A program made the translations under genes and the position numbers. Shown here one piece after another: positions 44,426 to 52,233 of a stretch of 54,728 bases of DNA. The first letter of the stretch is position 1. Each line of letters opens with the position of its first letter. The notes under the pieces are model-generated. The model saw nothing but the letters and a program-made list of their open reading frames with translations, searched no databases and had not been told where the DNA came from. The stretch comes from Chloroflexota bacterium (GTDB lineage: Bacteria > Chloroflexota > UBA11872): assembly GCA_028874175.1 (NCBI GenBank), contig JAPPLN010000049.1, forward strand, positions 1-54,728, in the 5' to 3' direction.

Positions 44426-45285
44426 GCCGGTCGTTCGATCACGCCGAGCAACTCCTCGTGAAACGCGTCCGTATCGATCGCGTCGGCCAGCCGCAGCCCC
44501 GACACCGAACTGTCGGGAGCAAAGCGAACCTGGCCGTCGAACACATCGGCCCGCATGGGGGTTGGATCAAGTGTCAGGAACGTCTCGTCCAGCGCCAGGG
44601 TCAGCGCGGCCGGGTCGTACATGGAGGTCCAGTCGCGCTCTCGACGGTCGAAGTACGTCTCCAGCATGGTCGCCAGCGAGGCGCCCACGCCCGGCGCCTG
44701 CCGAACGCGAGGCAGATCGTCACGCCGCAACTGGGCCTGGCAGGTCACCACGTAGTCGCCCACTCGGACGGTGCCCCCGCGGTTGCAGACGGTGACCGCG
44801 GCGGCGGGGTTCGTGCCGAAGTTGTGCTCGCGCGGGAACGCCGGCTCGTGCCGACCGCCCATCATCACGATGCCGGCCAGGCGTTCAGCGGCCTCGGGCC
44901 GCTCGGCCAGCAGTACGGCCGCGTTGGTGGCCGGACCAATGGTGGCCAGCCAAACGGGCTGAGGCACGGACGCAATCACGTCGGCCATCAGATCGGTTGC
45001 CGAGCGGGGATCGCAACGTGGATCGTCGGCGCCCGGCGGCACCACCACGTCGCCTGAAAGCGTCACGGTGTTCACTTCACCGCCAGGCGTCCCGGCCGCG
45101 ACGGGGATGTCGGCCACTCCTAATTCATCCAGCAGCCGCAGCGCCAGCGCCGCTCGCCAACGCGTGTCGCCCAGAACGGTGGTGACCGCGCAGAGATTGA
45201 TGCGCGGGTTTCGGACCGCATAGGCGAGCGCAAACACGTCGTCCACGTCGTCACCGAGATCGGTGTCCAGAATGAGCGAAATCAC
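44422..45285 (-). CDS. Inosine-uridine type nucleoside hydrolase
   Basis: A 287-residue member of the IunH/URH family, cleaving the N-glycosidic bond of ribonucleosides. The Ca-binding Asp cluster is present at the N-terminus (LILDTDLGDDVDDVFALAYA). The family His/Asn region appears as LATIGPATNAAVLLAERPEA and IVMMGGRHEPAFPREHNFGT with N-P-A-A-A. The last Ca ligand is probably Asp in MYDPAALTLAL. It starts at ATG 45285 overlapping the AlkD-like gene by 4 bp (ATGA) and overlaps the next gene by 4 bp. Ordinary nucleoside salvage is possible; coupling on both sides to DNA-repair-like and nucleotidyltransferase genes suggests a special role. Confidence 0.88.
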   Translation of the reverse strand: MISLILDTDLGDDVDDVFALAYAVRNPRINLCAVTTVLGDTRWRAALALRLLDELGVADIPVAAGTPGGEVNTVTLSGDVVVPPGADDPRCDPRSATDLMADVIASVPQPVWLATIGPATNAAVLLAERPEAAERLAGIVMMGGRHEPAFPREHNFGTNPAAAVTVCNRGGTVRVGDYVVTCQAQLRRDDLPRVRQAPGVGASLATMLETYFDRRERDWTSMYDPAALTLALDETFLTLDPTPMRADVFDGQVRFAPDSSVSGLRLADAIDTDAFHEELLGVIERPA

Positions 45286-46025
45286 GGCCTGCGCCTTCCG
45301 TGATCGTCCAGCCGAGCCTTGGCCAGCATGGCCTTAGTGAATCGTGCGCGGTGACGCTGCACGAACGCGGCGGCGCCATCCGGATCGACCGCCCACAGTT
45401 CGCGCAGCGTCCAGCCGATGCCAAGCCGGACGAAAGGGCGGCGGTCGTGGATGCTTGCCTCCAGTAACTCGAGCGTGAGCCCCGGTCGCGGGTGGCTGCC
45501 GACTTCGGGTACACGCCCGAAACGCCGCAGGCGTGTGCGCGTCGGCCCGCCCAGGCCGCCGTTGAGGGAGGTCGTGGCTACCAGCGCGATGCGGCGGTAC
45601 CAGAACGGTTGCTCGCGGGCGGCCCACGTATGCAGCAGGTCCGCGTCGATCACGCCGGCTTCCAGGTGGCCGGCAACCAGAATCCGGGCCATCGGGTCCG
45701 CGATGGCCCAGGTATCCGGCGCACGGCTCCAGCGCTCGACGAGCCGCCAGGACGCGGCGTCGAATTCAGGTCGCGTCGCCAGGCAATAGATCGCCGTCCA
45801 GGCCTCCTCAAGCGATGCGTCGAACCAGCGCGCCACTTGGTCGAGATCTGGCCGGACCCGTTCGCACACATAGGCCGCGGCGACGCGCTCCCAGGGCTTC
45901 ATCCCGGTCCCGATTACGCGCCGATCTGCCAGCTTCAGATAGCGAGCTTCACCCTCGGCGCGCTCAGGCGTGGCCACGGCTTCCAGTCGGGCGCGTAGGG
46001 AATCAGGCGGCACAGGGTCTTTCAC
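45282..46025 (-). CDS. AlkD-like DNA alkylation repair protein
   Basis: A 247-residue HEAT-like repeat protein of the DNA alkylation repair (AlkD) family, whose members remove bulky or cationic alkylated bases without base flipping. Family blocks are LLHTWAAREQPFWYRRIALV (W-x-x-R-R) and RRPFVRLGIGWTLRELWAVD with a final VQRHRARFTKAMLAKARLDD. The start is GTG 46025 with CGGAG 9 bases upstream; the longer open frame only re-reads the halogenase gene. AlkD homologues (YtkR2, for example) protect producers of DNA-alkylating natural products, which makes its position after a halogenase-like gene notable. It is coupled to the nucleoside hydrolase by a 4-bp overlap. Confidence 0.82.
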   Translation of the reverse strand: MKDPVPPDSLRARLEAVATPERAEGEARYLKLADRRVIGTGMKPWERVAAAYVCERVRPDLDQVARWFDASLEEAWTAIYCLATRPEFDAASWRLVERWSRAPDTWAIADPMARILVAGHLEAGVIDADLLHTWAAREQPFWYRRIALVATTSLNGGLGGPTRTRLRRFGRVPEVGSHPRPGLTLELLEASIHDRRPFVRLGIGWTLRELWAVDPDGAAAFVQRHRARFTKAMLAKARLDDHGRRRP

Positions 46026-46093
46026 TGCGGGTTGACGCTCCGTTCTCACTGAAGCCCTTGCCTCGATCCAGACAGGGACGGTGGGACGTTCGA

Positions 46094-47815
46094 TCAGGCG
46101 ACGGTCAGCGCGCCTTCTTCGTGCAACTCCTGCAGCGTGTCGGCCACTAGCGTGCGGACCGAAGTGGCGGACTTGCCGACGGCCGTGCCCCACGTGTCGA
46201 TTGCGTCGTCCACGATCTGCTGGCCGGTTCGGGAGCCGTCCAGCAGCCGCAGCAGCGAGGTGGCCGCGATGGAGAGGAAGTGCGTCTTGGTGCTGTCGCC
46301 ATCCGGGATTTCCACCAGTGTGGCCGGGCGCAGCACGTCTTCCTGGTCGTTGAGCATGTAGGGCTGCCACTGCACGCCCTCGGCCCAGGTCGGAATGCCG
46401 CCGAGCAACTGCTCGAGAGTCACCGGCTGGTAGTCCCGGGCCTGCCGTTCCTCTTCCAGAAAGTCCTCGAGTTGCGTTTGCTGCTCGTCGCTGAGTTCCA
46501 GTTCGAAGTTCTGGTAGATGATCTTGAGCTGCTCCGGACTGAACCCGCCGGCGTGTTTGAGCTTGAGGTGGCTGGTGGCGCCGGGACTGCGTGAGACCCC
46601 GGCGGCAATCAGCGAGAACGCCTGCTGCAACGAGAAGCTTTGCGACGGATCCACGATGCGCCGGGCCTGCCAAAACCAGTCGTCGCGGTTGCGTTCGCCG
46701 TGGTACCAGTGCAGGGCCAACTCCAGGAAGTCCTGGGCCGTCTTGCGGTACTCGCTGTTGTACCAGTGCATGGCCAGCGGCTCCACTTCGGGCTGGCGCA
46801 GCGCGGCGGTCAGGGTCAGCGCGGCCCTGATGGCCCCGTTCATGGCCAGCGCGATCCCCGTGGAAAGCACCGGGTCGACGAAACACGCGGCGTCGCCGCA
46901 CAACATGTAGCCGGGGCCGTAGAACGACTTGCAAAAGAAGGACCAGTCGCTGTCCATCTCCACGCGGTCCGAGATCCATTCCGCCTGCTCAAGCAGGCGC
47001 AGCAATTCCGGGGTAATCGCCACGTTGTCCAGGAAGAACTTCACCCGTTGCTCCGGATTCATCCCGCGCACGTGGCTCGGATCGGTCACGAAGCCCACGC
47101 TGCTGATCTCGCCGGCTAGCGGGATATGCCAGAACCAGCCGGCCTCGCTGGACACGATGTGCAGGTTGCCGTCGTCGTTGAGCGTCAGGTCGGGGTAGAC
47201 CTCGGAGAGCTTGCGGGCGCCCCGGTAATAGCCGGAGAGTGAGACGTGCCGCATCTCCTCGTTGAACTCCCGCATCTTGAAGCGCGTCCCGAGAAGTGAG
47301 GACTGGCCTGAACAGTCCAAGACGTAGCGGGACTGCAGCTTGCCTTCGGCGCCGTCCGGCCCGCGCCAGCGCAGCCCGGTCACCCGCCCGCCCACCTGGA
47401 TGGTGTCGGTGACCCGGGTCTCCTCCCACACGGCGGCGCCCGAATCCTCGCTGTGGTCCAGCAGGATCTTGTCGAAATCCGCCCGCCGCACCTGGAAGGC
47501 GAAGAAGGCGTCGTCGATCATTTCCGAAAACCGCAGCGTCCAGGGCTCGCGGCTGCGACCCCAGATATAGGTGGCGCCGTACTTGCGGACGAAGCCGGCC
47601 TGCAGGACTTTCTCGGTGATCCCCATCTGGTCAAGCGCCAGGAATGCGATGGGCAGCAACGACTCGCCGATGTGCTCGCGCGGGAACCGTTCGCGCTCCA
47701 GCACGGCAACCCGGAACCCCGCGCGGGACAGCAGCGTAGCGGCCGTGGATCCGGCAGGACCGCCACCGATGACGGCGACGTCAACTTCGAAGCCATCAAC
47801 AGGACGGGTGCTCAT
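46094..47815 (-). CDS. Flavin-dependent halogenase-like enzyme with C-terminal PqqD-like domain
   Basis: A 573-residue FAD protein. The dinucleotide fold begins with IGGGPAG (residues 17-22), followed by the halogenase-type block HIGESLLP (48-55), a Lys in VRKYGATYIWG (K78, the position of the catalytic Lys in chondrochloren-type halogenases) and the halogenase signature W-x-W-x-I-P (W227-F-W229-H-I-P). The FAD motif GPGYMLCGDAACFVDPVLST follows. Residues about 485-571 form an added domain (ATSLLRLLDGSRTGQQIVDD ... VADTLQELHEEGAL) that looks like PqqD, the fold of RiPP recognition elements that hold peptide substrates. The enzyme would use reduced FAD, O2 and halide to halogenate an aromatic group, perhaps Trp in a peptide. 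It overlaps the TPR gene by 4 bp. Confidence 0.8.
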   Translation of the reverse strand: MSTRPVDGFEVDVAVIGGGPAGSTAATLLSRAGFRVAVLERERFPREHIGESLLPIAFLALDQMGITEKVLQAGFVRKYGATYIWGRSREPWTLRFSEMIDDAFFAFQVRRADFDKILLDHSEDSGAAVWEETRVTDTIQVGGRVTGLRWRGPDGAEGKLQSRYVLDCSGQSSLLGTRFKMREFNEEMRHVSLSGYYRGARKLSEVYPDLTLNDDGNLHIVSSEAGWFWHIPLAGEISSVGFVTDPSHVRGMNPEQRVKFFLDNVAITPELLRLLEQAEWISDRVEMDSDWSFFCKSFYGPGYMLCGDAACFVDPVLSTGIALAMNGAIRAALTLTAALRQPEVEPLAMHWYNSEYRKTAQDFLELALHWYHGERNRDDWFWQARRIVDPSQSFSLQQAFSLIAAGVSRSPGATSHLKLKHAGGFSPEQLKIIYQNFELELSDEQQTQLEDFLEEERQARDYQPVTLEQLLGGIPTWAEGVQWQPYMLNDQEDVLRPATLVEIPDGDSTKTHFLSIAATSLLRLLDGSRTGQQIVDDAIDTWGTAVGKSATSVRTLVADTLQELHEEGALTVA

Positions 47816-49653
47816 GCCAGGGCCTTGAGCCGCGAGCGCGCCTGCGCGAGGTTGCCAGTGATCATCGCATGCTGTTGCGGGTACGCGGCGGCGTCGAACA
47901 CCTGCGCCGCGACCTCGAAACTGCGGACCGCTTCTTCCAGGTCCTGGGCTCCACTGCCGGGCTGCATGAGGGCGACCGCCAGGTTGAAATGGACGCTGGC
48001 GGACTCTCGCGGATGCGAGGCGACGTCGTACGCGCCGGCCGAGGCTCGGTAAGCCTCGATCGCGCCACCCAGCAGGTGCGGCTCGCCGCGCGCGGCCTGC
48101 GAGGCGAGGATCATGCCGAGGAGCATCTGCGTCTCGGCATGCGCGACCGGGTCCGTCTCGCGCGGTCGATCCTCCAGGGCTCGATAGAGGTGCGCCGCGC
48201 CTTCGGCCAGCGCCTGGGGTGAAGCGCCGCCCGTTTCCAACGCCAGACGGCCGAGCAAGTGGTTCGCCCGTCCGACCACAGCCCGATCCTCGTCCGAGGC
48301 CTCCAGGGCTCGATTGGCCGCGGCGGCCGCGCGGCGCACGTTATCGGCCCGATCGCCGTCGGTGCGCGCGGCCAGGGCCTCGGCAAGGGCAACCTGGAGC
48401 GAGGCATAGGCCACGGGCTCGGCGTCCCGGTTGACGGCGTCCAGCCCGGCCTCGAACGCCTCAATGGCCTCGCGGACATTTGAGGTCCGGTCCCCGGCCG
48501 CCGAGGCCAGCAGCGCCGATCCCAGCGTCAGATTGACGCGCGCGTACTCCGTCGGGAATTGGGCGCGCGGCCAGGCCGACAACGCGTGGCGGCTGATCTC
48601 GATTGCACGGGCAACGTGCGCCTGGGTGCGCGCCGGGCCTTCGACCATGATCCGCGGTGCTTCGATCAGGGCTGGCGCAACCAGCGCGGCAGTGCTCACT
48701 CGCGGCGCCAGGGCGATCGCGGCCTCGAAGTGCGTCAGCGCTGCATCGCAGGCCAGCTCGTCGCCAGCGGGAAGCCGACCGGCCCACAACCGGCCGAATC
48801 CGAGCCGGAGTTCCGCGTGACGGTCCGGCTGCGCCTCGGCCGGAATATCGCCCAGGGCCAGGTCAAACGCCTGCTTGGCATCGTCGAATCGCGTCGGATC
48901 CAGTGCCGTCAGCTCGACCTGCGTCAGCGCCGCTTCCGCCAGGGCGGCGGCTCGCATGTCAGAACGGTCGCCCGCGCCTGCTACGTCCGCCGCACGTGTG
49001 AATGCCGAGACGGCCGCTTCCAATTGTCCCTGCCGGCTCCCTTCCAGTTGCACACGCCGCGTCTGTCCCAGCGCCAACAAGAATCGGGCTTGCTCGGCCG
49101 GATGCGTGTCGGCAGACACCGCGTCCAGCACTGATTCGTAAATCGCCACGGCCTGCGCTCGTGCCTGGGCCTCGGGTGTTGCCGCCAGCACGGCGGCCAC
49201 GTTGGCTCGGGCCCGTGCATGCTCCAGGGGCGAGACGTCTGGCGAAAGGGCTTCCAGCACCGTCTCGAAGCACCAGCGCGCGGCCTCCAACTGGCCGCCG
49301 GCCCAGTTGGCCAGACCCAGACCGTGGAATGCGCGGGCAAAGGCCTCCGGGAACTCGTCGCGGTTGAAGACGACGATCGATTTCTGATAACAGTCGATGG
49401 CCTCGTCCAGCACGTCCGGGTCACCCAGGCGCGCCCGCAGGTTCAGCGTGTCGGCCAGGTCGAGATGCAGCGACCCGAATTCCACCGGAAGGGCCGCCAA
49501 ATCAAAAGTGGCGGCCGCCTCGACCAGCAAGTCGGTGGCCGCGCGCAACTCCATGATGTCCGTGCTGTCGCGCAGCTTGCGCGCCTGCGCGATTCTCCGC
49601 CGCGCCGCCGCCAGGCTGGCCTCGTCGGGAAGGCGCGACTCTAGCTCCATCAC
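47812..49653 (-). CDS. TPR-like helical repeat protein (613 aa)
   Basis: A long Ala-rich alpha-helical solenoid. Repeats of about 45-50 residues recur, with patterns such as LDEAIDCYQKSIVVFNRDEF, NVREAIEAFEAGLDAVNRDA and DLEEAVRSFEVAAQVFDAAA, each followed by P-x-x-x-A-x-x-x-x-N-L-A-x-A. This is the TPR style seen in the repeats of CHAT-associated proteins, but no protease domain is present. There is no signal peptide or membrane helix, so it is cytoplasmic. Such solenoids serve as protein-protein scaffolds. It is 28 bp after the SRPBCC gene and overlaps the halogenase-like gene by 4 bp, so it may hold the enzymes of this operon together. Confidence 0.8.
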   Translation of the reverse strand: MMELESRLPDEASLAAARRRIAQARKLRDSTDIMELRAATDLLVEAAATFDLAALPVEFGSLHLDLADTLNLRARLGDPDVLDEAIDCYQKSIVVFNRDEFPEAFARAFHGLGLANWAGGQLEAARWCFETVLEALSPDVSPLEHARARANVAAVLAATPEAQARAQAVAIYESVLDAVSADTHPAEQARFLLALGQTRRVQLEGSRQGQLEAAVSAFTRAADVAGAGDRSDMRAAALAEAALTQVELTALDPTRFDDAKQAFDLALGDIPAEAQPDRHAELRLGFGRLWAGRLPAGDELACDAALTHFEAAIALAPRVSTAALVAPALIEAPRIMVEGPARTQAHVARAIEISRHALSAWPRAQFPTEYARVNLTLGSALLASAAGDRTSNVREAIEAFEAGLDAVNRDAEPVAYASLQVALAEALAARTDGDRADNVRRAAAAANRALEASDEDRAVVGRANHLLGRLALETGGASPQALAEGAAHLYRALEDRPRETDPVAHAETQMLLGMILASQAARGEPHLLGGAIEAYRASAGAYDVASHPRESASVHFNLAVALMQPGSGAQDLEEAVRSFEVAAQVFDAAAYPQQHAMITGNLAQARSRLKALA

Positions 49654-49681
49654 TGGCGCCCTCGTCGGGTCGGTCCCGGCG

Positions 49682-50152
49682 CTATTCGCCGCCTGCGGCG
49701 CCGCCGGCCAACAGCTCGTTCAGATTGGCCAACGCCTGCTCCAACTCGCTCTTGATCCGACCTCGATTGGTCAACGAGCGGATCAGGCCCAAGGGCCCTC
49801 CGCCTGACCAAGTTCCGGTCAGCGTAATCTCGGTGTTGGCGGCGCTGGGGCGGAGGTCGATGGTGATCCGAAAGTTCTGAAGGGAGGCGACGTCACGACC
49901 GTCCTGAACCTCCCGGACGTTCCGCCAGGCGATACGCCGCGAGTTGTCCCAGGCCACGATGCGCTGATGCGCTTCGGCCCCGCCTTCCATCTGGGCCACG
50001 TGTTCCCGGCCGAATGCCTTGGGAGGTCCGCCGGTGTGCTCGATCGAGGTCACGCCGGGCAGCCATTCAGGCATCCGGTCGAAGTCGGACAACACATGCC
50101 ACACGAGTTCCTGCGAACCCGAAACCACCTGGCGGGCAACGACTTTGGCCAT
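49682..50152 (-). CDS. SRPBCC (START/Bet v1-like) protein
   Basis: A 156-residue protein with the polyketide cyclase/dehydrase and lipid transport fold. Visible are the opening VVSGSQELVWHVLSDFDRMP, the strand run through EWLPGVTSIEHTGG, IAWRNVREVQDGRDVASLQN, and the long C-terminal helix (RIKSELEQALANLNELL). The fold makes a deep hydrophobic cavity for a small molecule. It begins the seven-gene minus-strand operon that leads to the halogenase-like enzyme, and aromatase/cyclase or ligand-carrier roles would fit. The start ATG 50152 has AGGATCTTCCTAA upstream. Confidence 0.82.
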   Translation of the reverse strand: MAKVVARQVVSGSQELVWHVLSDFDRMPEWLPGVTSIEHTGGPPKAFGREHVAQMEGGAEAHQRIVAWDNSRRIAWRNVREVQDGRDVASLQNFRITIDLRPSAANTEITLTGTWSGGGPLGLIRSLTNRGRIKSELEQALANLNELLAGGAAGGE

Positions 50153-50296
50153 TTAGGAAGATCCTCTCGACCGCGCGGCCGTGCCGATGGCGGCCGCCGG
50201 AGCGGGGCTGGACGGCCAGTGTGCGACCTGAAGCGCGCTCGCCGCAAGGCACACGCCCGGTGCTAGGCTTGAGTTCAGCCTGTGCCTGCACGCCCA

Positions 50297-50372
50297 GCCC
50301 CCGTCGTCTAGAGGCCTAGGACACCACCCTTTCAAGGTGGAGACAGGGATTCGATTTCCCTCGGGGGTACCA
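50297..50372 (+). tRNA. tRNA-Glu (anticodon TTC)
   Basis: A complete cloverleaf: acceptor GCCCCCG/CGGGGGT with a G1-U72 pair, D-arm GTCTAGAGGCCTAGGAC, anticodon stem CCACC/GGTGG around CTTTCAA (anticodon TTC), T-arm AGGGA TTCGATT TCCCT, discriminator A and an encoded CCA. The G1-U72 and A73 ends match the cyanobacterial and chloroplast tRNA-Glu style, unlike E. coli (G1-C72, G73). Confidence 0.97.
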
Positions 50373-50388
50373 AGACGCCCCGCGCCGC

Positions 50389-50760
50389 TTAGCAGTCGCC
50401 GCTGTTGGGGATGATGCAGATGAACTTCAGGCGGCCCTCGCCCGTGTTGCGGAACTGGTGCATGGCGTCGGGCGGCACGTAGACCGCCTCACCGGCCGCA
50501 AACGGCTCGGCTCCGGTGGCTGTCTTCAGTTCGCCCGCGCCTTCCACGATGAAGACCTCGTGTTCCCAGGGATGCTGGTGATAGGGCGTGGCGCCCGCTG
50601 GTGCGACGTCGAACAGTCGCATGGCGAAGTTGGGCGGGGCGACCTGGCTGGCCACCAGATCATGCTTGATGACGGTCCCGACGCCTTGCGGCGAAACATC
50701 CAGCGTTGGCGCGTCGGTTGGCGCCACCACAAACGGCTTCTCAGCAGTACGAACCGCCAT
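50389..50760 (-). CDS. Cupin-domain protein
   Basis: A small single-cupin protein of 123 residues. Motif 1 is G-x-x-x-x-x-H-x-H-x-x-x-x-E (ATPYHQHPWEHEVFIVEGAG) giving metal ligands His, His and Glu. Motif 2 is AVYVPPDAMHQFRNTG, with the fourth ligand His. It ends with a strand rich in Ile (LKFICIIPNSGDC). Single cupins of this sort include dioxygenases, isomerases and sugar- or oxalate-binding proteins; the substrate is not predictable. It lies 16 bp after tRNA-Glu on the opposite strand and is not part of the seven-gene operon. Confidence 0.88.
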   Translation of the reverse strand: MAVRTAEKPFVVAPTDAPTLDVSPQGVGTVIKHDLVASQVAPPNFAMRLFDVAPAGATPYHQHPWEHEVFIVEGAGELKTATGAEPFAAGEAVYVPPDAMHQFRNTGEGRLKFICIIPNSGDC

Positions 50761-50866
50761 GGCGCTTCTCCGTTGACCTGAACGCGTTCAGCATACGACG
50801 GGCAAACCGCTGGCGGCTTGCCTCCGGCACGTACACAATTGACCGTTGGCTGCGCGGACAGGGCGA

Positions 50867-51466
50867 ATGACCTCGGCTCGACTCAGGCGGGCGCTGGCCC
50901 GCATCGACGAAATCAATCGTGCCGACCCCCACGAGATCCAGGTCCGCGGCGAGTCCCGGCCCAAGGAGTTGACCCACGCGGCCATGGTGTCGGCTTGGAT
51001 GGAGCGGCTGTGTCCCGACGCGGACGACGCCCTCCGGATCGCGGCGCACGGCCACCATGTGCGGCGCTGGACCATCCCGCGCCGGGAGTATCCCCGGGGA
51101 CGTCGCGGCTATTTGCGGTGGCGGCAGGCCCTGCAGGAACTGCATGCCGCCACGCTCGGCGAGGTGATGACGGAGGCCGGCTACCACGCGGCCGCGATCG
51201 AACGCGCGCAGGACCTGGTGCGCAAGAAGAACCTGCGGCGCGACCCGGATGTCCAGGCCCTGGAAGACGCCCTCTGCCTGGTCTTTCTGGAGACGCAGCT
51301 GGGGGAATTCCGCACTCGGCAGCCGGACGACCGCGTGACCGAAGTACTGCGGAAGACGTGGGACAAGATGTCAGCCGAAGCCCGTGCGCTGGCGGTCGAA
51401 CTGGATCTAGCGTCGGACGATCGCCGCTTTCTGCAACGTGTCCTCCGGCTTGGCGACGCCGCTTGA
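50867..51466 (+). CDS. DUF4202 family protein
   Basis: The 199-residue protein starts at ATG 50867 after AGGGCGA. It matches the DUF4202 pattern: ARIDEINRADPHEIQVRG at the start, then RPKELTHAAMVSAWMERLCP, the His-rich block IAAHGHHVRRWTIPRREYPR followed by GRRGYLRWRQALQELHA, and a late EDALCLVFLETQLGEF. The conserved His and Arg residues and E-D pairs suggest a metal-binding, HD-like helical protein. The function of this family has not been established as far as I know. It is monocistronic, and the following gene starts 93 bp later. Confidence 0.85.
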   Translation: MTSARLRRALARIDEINRADPHEIQVRGESRPKELTHAAMVSAWMERLCPDADDALRIAAHGHHVRRWTIPRREYPRGRRGYLRWRQALQELHAATLGEVMTEAGYHAAAIERAQDLVRKKNLRRDPDVQALEDALCLVFLETQLGEFRTRQPDDRVTEVLRKTWDKMSAEARALAVELDLASDDRRFLQRVLRLGDAA

Positions 51467-51559
51467 AGGAGATTCCCCGCTCATTCGGACGAGGGCAATA
51501 GCAGAAGGGCCGACTGCTCCGTTATGGTGAGTAGGCAGTCGTTCGGAGGTTGATGCGCG

Positions 51560-51859
51560 GTGGCGGGCAGTATCGATGAAGTTCAGCGCCTGATCTTTGC
51601 CGTCGTGCATCGGGACGACGCCGAAAGCGTGACCCGGGTCCTGGTCGAGTCTGGCTACCGCGCGACCCGGATCGACGCCCAGGGTGGCTTCCTGCGCCGA
51701 GGCAATGCCGTGTTCATGGTCGGTGTCGCGGCCGAACAGGTGGACGACGTGATCGCGAAAGTTCGCGGGGCGGCTCCGCACGCCTCCGGGCAATCCAGGA
51801 GCGGGTCGGCGTACGGCATCGTGTTCGTGGTCCGCGTCGACGCCTTCGCCCGCCTGTGA
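51560..51859 (+). CDS. Cyclic-di-AMP receptor-like protein (PstA/DarA family), first of a pair
   Basis: A PII-like fold protein of 99 residues. The family signature is present: RLIFAVVHRDDAESVTRVLV at the start, then SGYRATRIDAQGGFLRRGNA with the T-R-x-x-x-x-G-G-F-L-x-x-G-N core that lines the cyclic-di-AMP pocket, then FMVGVAAEQVDDVIAKVR. Members bind c-di-AMP as trimers and relay the signal in cell-wall and osmotic control. The GTG 51560 start follows GGAGG. The C-terminal loop is short and Gly/Ser-rich. It is followed after 24 bp by a second member. The substrate or partner is unknown. Confidence 0.87.
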   Translation: MAGSIDEVQRLIFAVVHRDDAESVTRVLVESGYRATRIDAQGGFLRRGNAVFMVGVAAEQVDDVIAKVRGAAPHASGQSRSGSAYGIVFVVRVDAFARL

Positions 51860-51883
51860 GCGCCTGGGAAGTGGAGGCGCGCG

Positions 51884-52222
51884 ATGCCTGATCCCGTGGC
51901 CTACGACCGAATGGTTCTCTGCGTCGTGCAGGACGATGACGCCAGCGAATACTCCAACGCGCTGCGCGAGGCCGGGATTTCGCACACACGCGTGGCCAGC
52001 GCCGGCGGATTCCTTCAGGCCACCAACGCCGTCTTCGTCGTGGCGCTGGAGGCCGCGCGTCTGGACGAGTTGAAGGAATTGACCGCGCGCACCTGCATTA
52101 CGCGCACCGAACTGGTGACGCTGCCCTGGACGGGCGAGATCGACCTCTCGCTCCCTGTCGAGGTTGAGGTGGGCGGAGCGGCCATGTTTGTTTTGAAACT
52201 GGAGCACGCCGAGCGACTGTAG
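51884..52222 (+). CDS. Cyclic-di-AMP receptor-like protein, second of a pair
   Basis: A diverged PstA/DarA-like protein of 112 residues. The start RMVLCVVQDDDASEYSNALR is followed by AGISHTRVASAGGFLQATNA, where the G-G-F-L core is kept but G-N becomes T-N, then VFVVALEAARLDELKELTAR. The C-terminal part has a long insertion (CITRTELVTLPWTGEIDLSL), like the B-loop and T-loop differences between PII-type proteins. It probably forms trimers alone or with the first copy. The tandem arrangement suggests either hetero-oligomers or two ligand specificities. The gene ends 11 bp from the convergent DUF6807 gene. Confidence 0.8.
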   Translation: MPDPVAYDRMVLCVVQDDDASEYSNALREAGISHTRVASAGGFLQATNAVFVVALEAARLDELKELTARTCITRTELVTLPWTGEIDLSLPVEVEVGGAAMFVLKLEHAERL

Positions 52223-52233
52223 CCGCTTGGCCG

